From NCBI GenBank assembly GCA_031551775.1, contig JAVBND010000082.1, forward strand, positions 1-28,951: a DNA stretch of 28,951 nt, read 5' to 3'. Below are positions 16,343 to 24,867 of the stretch, piece by piece. This stretch comes from Anaerozeibacter sp031551775 (GTDB lineage: Bacteria > Bacillota > Clostridia > Christensenellales > Aristaeellaceae). The position numbers and the translations under genes were made by a program. The notes under the pieces are model-generated. The model saw only the letters and a list, made by a program, of their open reading frames with translations. It did no database searches and was not told the DNA's origin. The stretch's first letter is position 1. Each line of letters begins with the position of its first letter.

Positions 16343-17341
16343 ATGCAACGCTTGATATTGTCTGTCATACTTTCATTTCTGGCAGCCATCGCCCTGGGCC
16401 CGGTGGTGATCCCCTGGCTCAAGCGGATGAAGTTTGGTCAGACAATCTTTGAACTGGGCCCCGAAAGCCACAAGAAAAAGCAGGGCATCCCGACCATGGG
16501 CGGCATCATTTTCGCCGTGCCCATGGTGCTGGTGCCTATTGTCCTGTCATACGGATATGAAAATGGCGGCTATTTGTGGGTGGTGCTGCTCTCGACGCTG
16601 GGTTTTGGCGCGGTGGGATTTGTCGATGATTTCATCAAGGTTAAGCGCAAGCGCTCGCTCGGGCTTACGCCCTTGCAAAAGATCATTCCGCAGCTCGCGC
16701 TGTCGGTTGCGCTGGCGGTATGGGCTTATCTGGAGCCGACCATAGGGTCCAAGCTCATTGTGCCTTTTTTTGGGGTCGAATGGGACCTCGGGTGGTTTTA
16801 CATCCCGGTGATGGTGTTCATACTGGTCGGAACTGTCAATTCGGCGAACCTGCTCGATGGCCTCGACGGCTTGCTCGCCAGTTGCTCCTTGATCGATTTT
16901 GCCACCATGGCTTTAATCATCATGCTGCTCGCGGTGGGGGAGAATCCGGCCATCGACGGCAAACTCACCTCCCTTATGATTTTCTGCGGCTGCGCGGCGG
17001 GCGCGCTTTTGGGATTTTTGCGTTTCAACGCCTATCCCGCCGGTGTCTTCATGGGCGATGTAGGTTCCTTTACCATCGGCGGCGCGCTGGTCGCGGTCGC
17101 CATGGTGACCAGGCTGTCGCTGCTGCTTCCGATTATCGCGCTTGCGATGGTCATGTCGAGCCTGTCGGACATCATCCAGATTGGCTACTTCAAACTCACG
17201 CACGGCAAGCGCGTCTTCCGCATGGCGCCATTGCATCACCATTTTGAACTGGGCGGCATGCCGGAGGCCAAGGTTGTTTCGATGTACGTCTCTGTCACGC
17301 TTCTTTTGTGTCTCGTGGCGATCCTGGGATTTACCGCGTAG
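16343..17341 (+). CDS. mraY: Phospho-N-acetylmuramoyl-pentapeptide-transferase MraY
   Basis: This 332-residue polytopic membrane enzyme transfers phospho-MurNAc-pentapeptide to undecaprenyl phosphate to make lipid I. Diagnostic motifs are GFVDDFIKV with paired Asp95 and Asp96, NSANLLDGLDGLLA (around Asp172), FMGDVGSFTIGG, and the histidine-rich PLHHHFE near the C-terminus. About ten hydrophobic segments are visible, matching the family. The ATG follows TGGAGG. The gene is complete and of normal length. Confidence 0.97.
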   Translation: MQRLILSVILSFLAAIALGPVVIPWLKRMKFGQTIFELGPESHKKKQGIPTMGGIIFAVPMVLVPIVLSYGYENGGYLWVVLLSTLGFGAVGFVDDFIKVKRKRSLGLTPLQKIIPQLALSVALAVWAYLEPTIGSKLIVPFFGVEWDLGWFYIPVMVFILVGTVNSANLLDGLDGLLASCSLIDFATMALIIMLLAVGENPAIDGKLTSLMIFCGCAAGALLGFLRFNAYPAGVFMGDVGSFTIGGALVAVAMVTRLSLLLPIIALAMVMSSLSDIIQIGYFKLTHGKRVFRMAPLHHHFELGGMPEAKVVSMYVSVTLLLCLVAILGFTA

Positions 17342-17388
17342 GCGCGGCATAGAATTCAAAAAAATGGCCCTTAAAAGGGGGTGTTCAA

Positions 17389-18765
17389 ATGGAATTTAGG
17401 GATAAACGGGTTCTTGTGGTCGGCATGGCGAGGAGCGGCGTTGCCGCGGCTCTCCTGCTGGCGGGTCAGGGCGCGCGCGTGGTCCTGTCCGACTCGAAGA
17501 CCCGGGCGCAGCTCGAACACGCACTCGAGCAGCTCGAAGGCGTTGCGGGCGTTGAGTATCGGTTGGGCGAAAAAAGTGAAGATTTGCTGGACGCAATCGA
17601 TCTTGTCATCATAAGCCCCGGCGTGCCCATAGACCATCCGGTGGTTTGTGCCGCACGGGCCAGGGGAATAGAGCTGATCGGCGAACTTGAACTGGCCTCG
17701 CGCCTGGGCAAGGGCCGCCTCATTGCCATCACCGGCACCAACGGCAAGACCACGACCACGGCTTTGACCGGTGAGATCTTTAAAAACGCGGGCAAGATGA
17801 CCTACGTGGTGGGCAACATCGGCCTGCCTTACGCGTCGGTCGTGACCGAGGCGCGGGCGGAAGATGTGACCGTGTGCGAAGTATCATCCTTCCAGCTTGA
17901 AACCGTAGAAACCTTTCATCCCTCCGTTTCAGCCATCCTCAACATCAGCGAGGACCACCTGAACCGCCATGGCACCATGGAAAACTATATCCGGCACAAG
18001 GCGCGCATCTTTAAAAACCAGGATGGAAATGATTGCCTGGTGCTCAATTACGATGACGAGGCGCTGCGGCCTCTGGCAGACGGTGCCAAGTGCCCGGTGA
18101 GTTGGTTCTCACGTACCCAGGTGCCGCCCCAAGGCGCGTTTGTCAAGGATGGCGCGATTGTCTACGGAGACGAGGATGCAAACCGCTGCGTTTGCCCCGT
18201 GGACGAAATCTTCATCCCTGGTCCCCACAACCTTGAAAACGCGCTGGCCGCGACCGCCATCGCCATGGCGGCGGGCGTGCCCGCGCCGGTCATCCGCCAT
18301 ACGCTGCGCACATTCAAAGGCGTCGAACACCGCTGCGAAATCGTCCGGACGATTGGCGGCGTCACGTTCATCAACGATTCCAAGGGCACCAACGTCGATT
18401 CCACCATCAAGGCCATTGAGGCGATGACCGTCCCGACGGTTTTGATCGCGGGCGGGTCGAGCAAGCGCGTGGACATGCTGCCGCTCGCGCGCGCGGTCAA
18501 GCGCGGCATGATCGAGCGCGTGGTGCTGGTGGGGTTTACCTCCGGCGAAATCGCCAAAGCGCTTGACGAAGTGGGTTTTGAGCGCTACGAGCACGCCGGG
18601 ATGGATTTTGAAAAGGCGATTCGCACGGCATTTGATCTTGCGCGGGAAGGCGGCAATGTGCTGCTCTCGCCCGCGTGCGCAAGTTTTGACCTGTTCCGTG
18701 ATTACGAACACCGCGGCGCGGAGTTTAAGCGCATCGTAAGTTCGCTTGCGACCGGGGGTACTTGA
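17389..18765 (+). CDS. murD: UDP-N-acetylmuramoyl-L-alanine--D-glutamate ligase MurD
   Basis: This 458-residue Mur ligase attaches D-glutamate to UDP-MurNAc-L-Ala. An N-terminal Rossmann-like domain (VLVVGMARSGVAAALLL) is followed by the ATP loop ITGTNGKTT (Lys120), SSFQLE, the ISEDHLNRHG segment and FINDSKGTNVDST in the C-terminal half, all typical of MurD. The ATG has AAGGGGGTG upstream. The stop codon overlaps the likely TTG start of ftsW by four bases (TTGA), indicating translational coupling. Confidence 0.96.
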   Translation: MEFRDKRVLVVGMARSGVAAALLLAGQGARVVLSDSKTRAQLEHALEQLEGVAGVEYRLGEKSEDLLDAIDLVIISPGVPIDHPVVCAARARGIELIGELELASRLGKGRLIAITGTNGKTTTTALTGEIFKNAGKMTYVVGNIGLPYASVVTEARAEDVTVCEVSSFQLETVETFHPSVSAILNISEDHLNRHGTMENYIRHKARIFKNQDGNDCLVLNYDDEALRPLADGAKCPVSWFSRTQVPPQGAFVKDGAIVYGDEDANRCVCPVDEIFIPGPHNLENALAATAIAMAAGVPAPVIRHTLRTFKGVEHRCEIVRTIGGVTFINDSKGTNVDSTIKAIEAMTVPTVLIAGGSSKRVDMLPLARAVKRGMIERVVLVGFTSGEIAKALDEVGFERYEHAGMDFEKAIRTAFDLAREGGNVLLSPACASFDLFRDYEHRGAEFKRIVSSLATGGT

Positions 18766-19928
18766 TATCGCGCGCCGAACGCGGGGCCAAAGCTAAAGCC
18801 GCAAGGCCGGTCAACAAAAGCGCAAGGGGTTTTCTCGCGGTCTTCCTGGTTCTGCTGGCGCTGGGCCTTGTGGTCCTGTACGCCGCGAGCTTTTACAATG
18901 CCCAGGATACCGAGGCCGGTCAGTATTCCGAAGTCATCAGCCAGATGATGGGCATGGCTCTGGGCTTCATGATGATGATGGTCATCCGCAAAATCGACTA
19001 CAGGATGCTCAAAAAGCCGATCTTTTGCGGGGGGTTGCTGCTCGTCAGCTTTGTCCTGCTGGCGCTGGTTCCGATCCCGGGCGTGGGGCGCATGATCAAC
19101 GGTTCACGCCGCTGGCTCAGGCTCGGCCCCATCAGCTTCCAGCCCTCTGAACTCGCGAAATACGCGATGGTGCTGTTCATGGCGAAGACGCTCAGCCGCC
19201 GCGAAGCCAAGGTTGGAAAACTCTTTACCGGGCTTGTGCCCATGCTGATCGTCCCGGGCGCGATGTTCTTCCTGATCCTGCTCCAGCCCAACCTCTCGAC
19301 CGCCGGGTCCATCCTGATCGTCGCCGCGGTCATGGCCATGATGGCGGGCGCAAAATGGGGGCACCTGGGCCTCATGGGCGCGGGCGGACTGGCGCTGGGT
19401 ACCTTCTACGCGCTGTCGGAGCCCTATCGCCGCGCGCGCCTGATGTCCTTTCGGGATCCCTTTGCCAAACTGACGGACGAAGGGTACCAATTGGCGCAAT
19501 CGCTCCTGGCGTTTGGGTCGGGCGGACTGTTTGGCATGGGCCTTGGCCGGGGAAAGCAAAAGTTTGCCTTCCTGCCATACCCCGAGAGCGATTTTATCTT
19601 CGCGGTGGTGGGGGAGGACATGGGGCTTGTCGGCTGCCTCATCATACTGGCCTTGTTCTTCCTGCTGATATACTTCGGACTCAAGATTTCCCTTGAATGC
19701 GAGGACCGATTTGGCAGCCTTCTCGCAGGCGGGATTGTGGCGATGGTGGGCGTTCAGACGGTGATGAACGTGGCGGTGGTCATTGGGCTGATGCCGACGA
19801 CCGGCCTCCCGCTTCCGCTGTTCAGTGCCGGGGGCACTTCGACCGCCATCGTCATGGCGGCGGCGGGGTTGGTGCTTCGGATCGCGCGGCAGACCGGTTC
19901 GACCATAGCGCCGACGATGGAAGTATAA
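18762..19928 (+). CDS. ftsW: SEDS-family septal glycosyltransferase FtsW
   Basis: This 388-residue protein has about ten membrane segments and the SEDS signatures: GVGRMINGSRRWLRLGP from residue 107 followed by FQPSELAK, and a GMGLGRGKQKFAFLPYPESD loop, then FAVVGEDMGLVG. SEDS proteins polymerise glycan from lipid II in partnership with a class B PBP, here most likely the PASTA PBP in the same cluster. The start is a TTG overlapping the murD stop by four bases, with GGGGG only three bases upstream, so translation probably depends on coupling. SpoVE, a sporulation paralogue, cannot be excluded. murG, often next, is absent. Confidence 0.92.
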   Translation: MISRAERGAKAKAARPVNKSARGFLAVFLVLLALGLVVLYAASFYNAQDTEAGQYSEVISQMMGMALGFMMMMVIRKIDYRMLKKPIFCGGLLLVSFVLLALVPIPGVGRMINGSRRWLRLGPISFQPSELAKYAMVLFMAKTLSRREAKVGKLFTGLVPMLIVPGAMFFLILLQPNLSTAGSILIVAAVMAMMAGAKWGHLGLMGAGGLALGTFYALSEPYRRARLMSFRDPFAKLTDEGYQLAQSLLAFGSGGLFGMGLGRGKQKFAFLPYPESDFIFAVVGEDMGLVGCLIILALFFLLIYFGLKISLECEDRFGSLLAGGIVAMVGVQTVMNVAVVIGLMPTTGLPLPLFSAGGTSTAIVMAAAGLVLRIARQTGSTIAPTMEV

Positions 19929-20033
19929 AAAAATTGTATTTAGGGGACATGCCAAAATTTCTCCCGGAATTCACCAATTGTTCCGCGACGCATATGCTGA
20001 TGATGTGGCTTGGGATAATTGGAGGTGTGCCAT

Positions 20034-21278
20034 GTGGAGGTTTTTCGGATCACCGGAGGCGTGAAGCTCAATGGCAAGGCCCAAGTGGGCAGCGCGAAGA
20101 ACGCGGTGCTGCCCATTTTGGCCGCGTCTGTTTTGACGGAAGAGCCGGTGGTGATCGAGGCGTTTCCTGAGCTCATTGACACCCGCAACATGCTCAGCAT
20201 CCTTGAAACACTGGGCGCCAAGTGCGCGGTCAAGGCGGGGCGTGCTGTGATTGAGCCAGGCTATGCCACTGGCTACGAAATGCCCGACGCGCTGTCCAAG
20301 GCGCTTAGATCGTCAATTTTCATGTTGGGGCCGATGCTCGGACGGTTCCGCAAGGCGGTCGTTACTTATCCGGGCGGGTGTGAGATTGGTCTTCGGCCCA
20401 TCGACTTGCACCTGCAAGGGCTCAGGGCGCTCGGGGTCAAGGTAGAAGAAGCGCACGGGATGATCTATTGCGATGGTGCGGGTCTTAAGGGCGCAGAGGT
20501 GCACCTGGATTTCCCCAGCGTAGGCGCGACCGAGAACGTGATGATGGCGGCGGCAACCGCGCCGGGCACGACCGTGATACACAATCCGGCGCGCGAGCCC
20601 GAGATCGCTGATTTGCAGAAATTCATGAATGCGTGCGGCGCGCGCGTGTCGGGCGCGGGCGGCGGGCGGATCGTGATTCGGGGCGTGAAGAAACTCGGCG
20701 GCGCGGTGTTCAGGCCGATGCCTGACCGGATTGTGGGCGGCACATTGTTGATTGCCGCCGCGATGACCGGCGGCGCGGTGGAACTCACCGGCGCGCGGGC
20801 AGCCGACATGGGCGCGGTACTTGACAAACTGCGCCGCGCGGGTTGTGAAATTCATTTGGACGAGGATCGGATTGCGCTTGAGGCGGGCGGGAAATTGCGC
20901 GCGGTAGAGATTTCCACGCAGCCCTTTCCGGGATTTCCCACGGACATGCAGGCCCAGATCATGGCGATGGCTTGCGTGGCGGAAGGCACGAGTGTGATTG
21001 TGGAAAATTTGTTTGAGAACCGGTTTGGGCACGCGCAAGAGTTCAGGCGCATGGGCGCGGATATTCTGGTGGCCGACCGCACGGCGGTTGTGCGCGGCGG
21101 GCGGCTCAACGGCGCAAAGGTAGCCGCGCGCGACCTGCGCGGCGGCGCGGCGCTGGTGCTTGCGGGTCTGGTGGCCGAGGGCGTGACAGAGGTGGCCGGC
21201 GCGGAGCTGATCGACAGGGGCTATGACCGGTTTGAGGGATCAATCAAAGCCCTTGGAGGCAAGATAGAAAGACTGTAG
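20034..21278 (+). CDS. murA: UDP-N-acetylglucosamine 1-carboxyvinyltransferase MurA
   Basis: This 414-residue enzyme transfers enolpyruvate from PEP to UDP-GlcNAc, the first committed step of peptidoglycan synthesis. GVKLNGKAQVGSAKNAVLPI near the N-terminus includes the conserved Lys-Asn pair, and YPGGCEIG carries the PEP-binding Cys116, so fosfomycin sensitivity is expected. GFPTDMQAQ and ENRFGHAQEFRRMGA are also family motifs. The start is the GTG at 20034 because GGAGG lies eight bases upstream; the in-frame TTG at 20019 and GTG at 20025 overlap or precede that site. The 105 bases after ftsW hold no convincing gene. Confidence 0.95.
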   Translation: MEVFRITGGVKLNGKAQVGSAKNAVLPILAASVLTEEPVVIEAFPELIDTRNMLSILETLGAKCAVKAGRAVIEPGYATGYEMPDALSKALRSSIFMLGPMLGRFRKAVVTYPGGCEIGLRPIDLHLQGLRALGVKVEEAHGMIYCDGAGLKGAEVHLDFPSVGATENVMMAAATAPGTTVIHNPAREPEIADLQKFMNACGARVSGAGGGRIVIRGVKKLGGAVFRPMPDRIVGGTLLIAAAMTGGAVELTGARAADMGAVLDKLRRAGCEIHLDEDRIALEAGGKLRAVEISTQPFPGFPTDMQAQIMAMACVAEGTSVIVENLFENRFGHAQEFRRMGADILVADRTAVVRGGRLNGAKVAARDLRGGAALVLAGLVAEGVTEVAGAELIDRGYDRFEGSIKALGGKIERL

Positions 21279-21310
21279 AATAACGCATAAGAGCGGCAAG
21301 AGGGATACAA

Positions 21311-22066
21311 ATGGCGGCAAGCAGAAAATTTGGCAAAAGGCGGAGGCAGGCAGGCCCGGCAGGGCTGGTGCTGTGCCTTGCCTTTGTTTTGGCCGCCGTT
21401 TTTTTGGTCAGAGCGATATTCGTGGTAAAACGCGTCTCGGTCACCGGCAACGAAACCGTAGGCGATCAGGTGATCATAGGCATTTCAGGCATCAAGATGG
21501 GCGAGAGCATTTTTTCGGTTGACGAGGCCGAAGTGGCGCGCGCTTTTGAAAAAGAGGGCCTCGTGGCGCTTAAAAAGGTGGATGTGGCATGGCCGAGCGA
21601 CGTACGCTTGACGGTTGGCGAACGTCAGCAAGCCGCCGTGGTCGATTACTTGGGCATATCGGTGATCGTGGACGAATGGGGCTCGGTGATGGGGGTCAGA
21701 AACGATCTGCCGACTGAGCACTTGCCGGTTGTGACCGGGTTCATGGCCACAAGCTACCTAACCGGCCAGCCGATCATGTCGAGCGTCTACGGCCAGTTTG
21801 ACGCCATGGTCGCCGTGCTTGGTGCAATCAAAAGTCAGGGACTGGGCGCCTTGGTCAGCGAATTGAATGTGGCCGATCTGGACAATCTTTACTTGATGAT
21901 GCGCGGGGGATTGTTGGTCGAGCTTGGCGACTCATCCGACATGAACGCTAAGCTCATTTGGCTTCAAAGCTCGCTTCAAAAGATGAACGATTTGGGGCTG
22001 AACGGGGGAAAGCTCGACGTCACAAGCGGAAAATCGGCAATTTTCAAACCGAACGTGGTGGGATGA
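21311..22066 (+). CDS. divIB: Cell division protein FtsQ/DivIB
   Basis: This 251-residue bitopic protein has a basic cytoplasmic tail, one membrane segment (about 18-38) and an outer POTRA domain beginning FVVKRVSVTGNETVGDQVII and continuing through GESIFSVDEAEVARAF. A beta domain with VGERQQAAVVDYLG and VVDEWG-type strands follows, the usual FtsQ/DivIB arrangement. It scaffolds FtsL/DivIC and the septal synthases. The ATG follows AGAGGGA. It is 32 bases after murA, and a promoter-bearing gap separates it from ftsA. Confidence 0.88.
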   Translation: MAASRKFGKRRRQAGPAGLVLCLAFVLAAVFLVRAIFVVKRVSVTGNETVGDQVIIGISGIKMGESIFSVDEAEVARAFEKEGLVALKKVDVAWPSDVRLTVGERQQAAVVDYLGISVIVDEWGSVMGVRNDLPTEHLPVVTGFMATSYLTGQPIMSSVYGQFDAMVAVLGAIKSQGLGALVSELNVADLDNLYLMMRGGLLVELGDSSDMNAKLIWLQSSLQKMNDLGLNGGKLDVTSGKSAIFKPNVVG

Positions 22067-22210
22067 CATGCGCGGTTTTGCAAAAAACGTCAGATCGGGC
22101 GGTGTTTTTTGAACCTTTGGGCAGGGGATTGCGTCGTAAATCCAAATAAATTATTACGCTTTTTCCATATATGTACATGAAAAGCCCTTTTCTTTTGCCA
22201 AAGAAACATG

Positions 22211-22249
22211 TATAATAGACATGCTATGGGTATAAGCGGTAATTTACCG
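22211..22249 (+). promoter_or_regulatory. Likely promoter and small palindrome before ftsA
   Basis: A perfect TATAAT (22211-22216) lies in the 212-base AT-rich gap between divIB and ftsA. The -35 region at 17 bases is weak; TTGCCA at 22195-22200 is too close. Just downstream, CGGTAA-T-TTACCG (22237-22249) is a tight palindrome that could be an operator. The rest of the gap shows no gene. Confidence 0.45.
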
Positions 22250-22278
22250 ATTGATGACAAGGCAGGCGATGGACAAGC

Positions 22279-23484
22279 ATGAAAAGCGTAGCCGCAGCCA
22301 TTGACTTCGGCACTTCAAAAATCGTAACGCTGCTGGCGGAAAGCGGCGGGTTTAACCGTTGCGATATCATCGGGTCCGGAACTGTGCCATATGACGGTTA
22401 TATGGACGGATCCTGGAACGCACCGGATAAGTTGGCTCAAGCGGTCAAAAATTCCATCAGCGCGGCGGAGCTTGAGGGCAAGACGCACATTCGGGAGGTC
22501 TATGTCGGCGTTCCCTGTGAATACATGCGCGTCGTCAATCAGGTGGCGCATGTTGAGGTAAGCGCGGCGGACGGGCGCGTCAGCGACGCCGATGTGGTGC
22601 TCGTGCAGGACGCGGCGGCCGATTTGCTCAACCTTCCCTCGCTCGGCGGCACGGTGATTCACCGCAGCCCCGCTTGGTTTAATGTGGACGAAGGGAAAAA
22701 GACATGGTCGCCGGTGGGCCTCAAAGGGCGCACGCTCAGCGCTTCCATTTCTTTTGTGCTGGCCGACCCCTCATTCATTGAGGATGTGACGCGAAAGCTC
22801 ATGGGATTGGGGATTGGCGTTTTGGGTTTTCTTGCGCCTTCGATGGGCGAGAGCATGCTGCTTTTGTCAATCGACGAGCGCGACCGGGCGGCGGTTCTGA
22901 TCGACGTGGGTTACCTCAACACCGAGTTTTCAGTGATTGAGGGCGACGCGATGGTCTACCACGCGGTGTTGCCAATGGGAGGCGGCCACATTACGGCCGA
23001 TCTTGCCAGCGAACTTGAAATCCCGATGCGCGCGGCCGAGATGATCAAGCGCGAATACATCTTTATGCCGGATGAATTTGACCAGGTGGGGGATCCGGAG
23101 GTGACCGATGAGCGCGGACAGCGTTTGACGTTCCCGCGCGCGTTCGTCCAGTCGATCATTGAAAACACCGTCGGGGAACTCACGGGCATGATCGATATGG
23201 CGATGAAGGATGCCGCGCCGCTGCTCAGCGCGCGTTCGCAGGTCTATGTCACCGGTGGGGGCCTCGTCATGATGCGCGGCGGGCGCGAATTCCTGGCCAG
23301 CGCCCTGGGCCGTTCGGTTAAAGTGCCGATGGCCAAGGCGGCCAAGCTCAACAGTCCGGTTTTCGCCAGCGCCTTGGGCTTGGTGGATTTGGTGTTTGAC
23401 TCCATCGAACAGCGCACGGCTCAGGAAGAGACGTTGCCCGGACGGTTGGCCGGCGGCGTTCGCGCTCTGTTTGGCAAGAAATAA
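22279..23484 (+). CDS. ftsA: Cell division protein FtsA
   Basis: This 401-residue actin-like ATPase anchors FtsZ filaments to the membrane. The N-terminal phosphate-1 motif is AAIDFGTSKIVTLLA, the SHS2 subdomain contains REVYVGVPCEYMRVV, and LPMGGGHITADLASELEIP and VYVTGGGLVMM are the second phosphate and adenosine motifs. The C-terminus ends in a short amphipathic helix (LPGRLAGGVRALFGKK), the expected membrane-targeting tail. Sequence similarity to textbook FtsA is modest, but its place 21 bases before ftsZ supports the call. The ATG has only a weak purine-rich site upstream. Confidence 0.9.
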   Translation: MKSVAAAIDFGTSKIVTLLAESGGFNRCDIIGSGTVPYDGYMDGSWNAPDKLAQAVKNSISAAELEGKTHIREVYVGVPCEYMRVVNQVAHVEVSAADGRVSDADVVLVQDAAADLLNLPSLGGTVIHRSPAWFNVDEGKKTWSPVGLKGRTLSASISFVLADPSFIEDVTRKLMGLGIGVLGFLAPSMGESMLLLSIDERDRAAVLIDVGYLNTEFSVIEGDAMVYHAVLPMGGGHITADLASELEIPMRAAEMIKREYIFMPDEFDQVGDPEVTDERGQRLTFPRAFVQSIIENTVGELTGMIDMAMKDAAPLLSARSQVYVTGGGLVMMRGGREFLASALGRSVKVPMAKAAKLNSPVFASALGLVDLVFDSIEQRTAQEETLPGRLAGGVRALFGKK

Positions 23485-23505
23485 TTTTAACGAGGGGGAT
23501 GCCTT

Positions 23506-24795
23506 GTGCTGGAATTCGAAGTCGGGGATACCAATTTTGCTTCAATAAAGGTGGTCGGCGTCGGCGGGGCCGGCACCAATGCGGTGAACCGTATGTTGGA
23601 GACCGGCCTGCGCGGCGTGGACTTTATCGCGGTGAATACCGATAAGCAGGCGCTGAGCCTGTCCAAGGCGCCTACAAAGATCCAAATCGGTGAAAAAGCC
23701 ACCAAGGGCTTGGGCGCGGGCGCGAAGCCGCAAGTCGGCCAGCAGGCCGCCGAGGAGAGCCGCGAGGAACTCGCCCAGACGATCAAGGGCGCGGACTTGG
23801 TATTTGTGACCTGCGGTATGGGCGGCGGCACCGGGACCGGCGCGGCGCCGGTTATTGCCGAAGTGGCGCGCAGCATGGGCATTCTAACCATCGGCGTCGT
23901 CTCAAAGCCCTTCCTTTTTGAGGGGCGTCAGCGCATGAAGAACGCTGAATACGGCATTGAGCAACTCAAAATCAACGTCGATACGCTGGTTGTGGTGCCC
24001 AACGACCGGCTCCTGTCGGTGGTCAGCAAGGGCACGACCATGAACGACGCGTTCAAGATTGCCGACGACACGCTCCGCCAGGGCATTCAGGGCATTTCCG
24101 ACTTGATCGCCGTGCCGTCGATGATCAACCTCGACTTTGCGGACGTGCGTTCGGTCATGGAATCGCGCGGGCTTGCGCACATGGGCATCGGCGTGGGCAA
24201 GGGCGAAAACCGCATGGTGGACGCCGCCAAGCAGGCCATTTCAAGTCCCATGCTTGAGACTTCGATCGACGGCGCGCGCGCGGTGCTCATCAACATCACC
24301 GGCGGTGAGGACACTTCGATCATCGACATCAACGAGGCCGCGCAGCTCATTACGCAGGCGGCCGATCCCGAAGCCAACATCATCTTCGGCGCGGGCATCG
24401 ACGAGTCGCTCAAGGATGAAGTGCACATCACCGTCATCGCGACAGGGTTTGAGAAGACCCCGTTTGCGCCCCCCGTCAAGGAAGCGCCGAAACCCGATTA
24501 TGCGGGCGAAAGCGCCGCGGCGCCGCGGACCCATTACGTTGACGGCACCGACGTATCGCCCATCTTTGGCGGCGAACAGCGTCAAGCGCGCAGGAGCTAC
24601 CTCGACGACGCGTCGAATTTCTCCTTCCGCAGCAACCAGCCCCAGCCGCGCTACGACGATCAGCCGGCCCCAGCTCCCGCGAGCGAGCCGGTGCGCACAG
24701 AGCGCGTGTACCAGGACCGTTCGTTTGAAGAGGAGAGGGAACCCCAGCGCCGCGGCTTCTCGCCCGACGTGCCCAGCTTCCTCAAGCGCAAATAA
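23506..24795 (+). CDS. ftsZ: Cell division GTPase FtsZ
   Basis: This 429-residue tubulin-like GTPase forms the division ring. It shows VVGVGGAGTNAVNRM at the N-terminus, the GTP signature GGGTGTG (106-112), VVVPNDRLL, and the T7 loop LDFADV with Asp210 and Asp213. After about residue 320 comes a Pro/Ala/Arg-rich linker and the conserved tail DVPSFLKRK that binds FtsA. The GTG start has a GAGGGGG site seven bases upstream. It is the last dcw gene before a strong terminator and is followed, as in Bacillus and many Clostridia, by the spoIIGA-sigE-sigG block. Confidence 0.98.
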   Translation: MLEFEVGDTNFASIKVVGVGGAGTNAVNRMLETGLRGVDFIAVNTDKQALSLSKAPTKIQIGEKATKGLGAGAKPQVGQQAAEESREELAQTIKGADLVFVTCGMGGGTGTGAAPVIAEVARSMGILTIGVVSKPFLFEGRQRMKNAEYGIEQLKINVDTLVVVPNDRLLSVVSKGTTMNDAFKIADDTLRQGIQGISDLIAVPSMINLDFADVRSVMESRGLAHMGIGVGKGENRMVDAAKQAISSPMLETSIDGARAVLINITGGEDTSIIDINEAAQLITQAADPEANIIFGAGIDESLKDEVHITVIATGFEKTPFAPPVKEAPKPDYAGESAAAPRTHYVDGTDVSPIFGGEQRQARRSYLDDASNFSFRSNQPQPRYDDQPAPAPASEPVRTERVYQDRSFEEEREPQRRGFSPDVPSFLKRK

Positions 24796-24809
24796 TTCAC
24801 TCGACCTCC

Positions 24810-24838
24810 AGGCTGCCGCGTCGCGGCAGCCTTTCTTA
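24810..24838 (+). terminator. Intrinsic terminator after ftsZ
   Basis: AGGCTGCCGC (24810-24819) pairs with GCGGCAGCCT (24823-24832), a perfect 10-bp stem with a 3-base loop, followed by TTCTT. It lies 15 bases after the ftsZ stop and probably ends dcw transcription. Confidence 0.82.
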
Positions 24839-24867
24839 CGCGGATGAACGGAATTGGAGGATAAAGG

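Noticed and set aside
19929..20033. Small gene between ftsW and murA (ATG at 19949)
   Set aside because: The frame runs into murA in another frame, has no clear ribosome site and resembles nothing known.
22195..22216. TTGCCA with TATAAT as a full sigma-A promoter before ftsA
   Set aside because: The spacing is 10 bases, too short for the -35; only the -10 box was kept as evidence.
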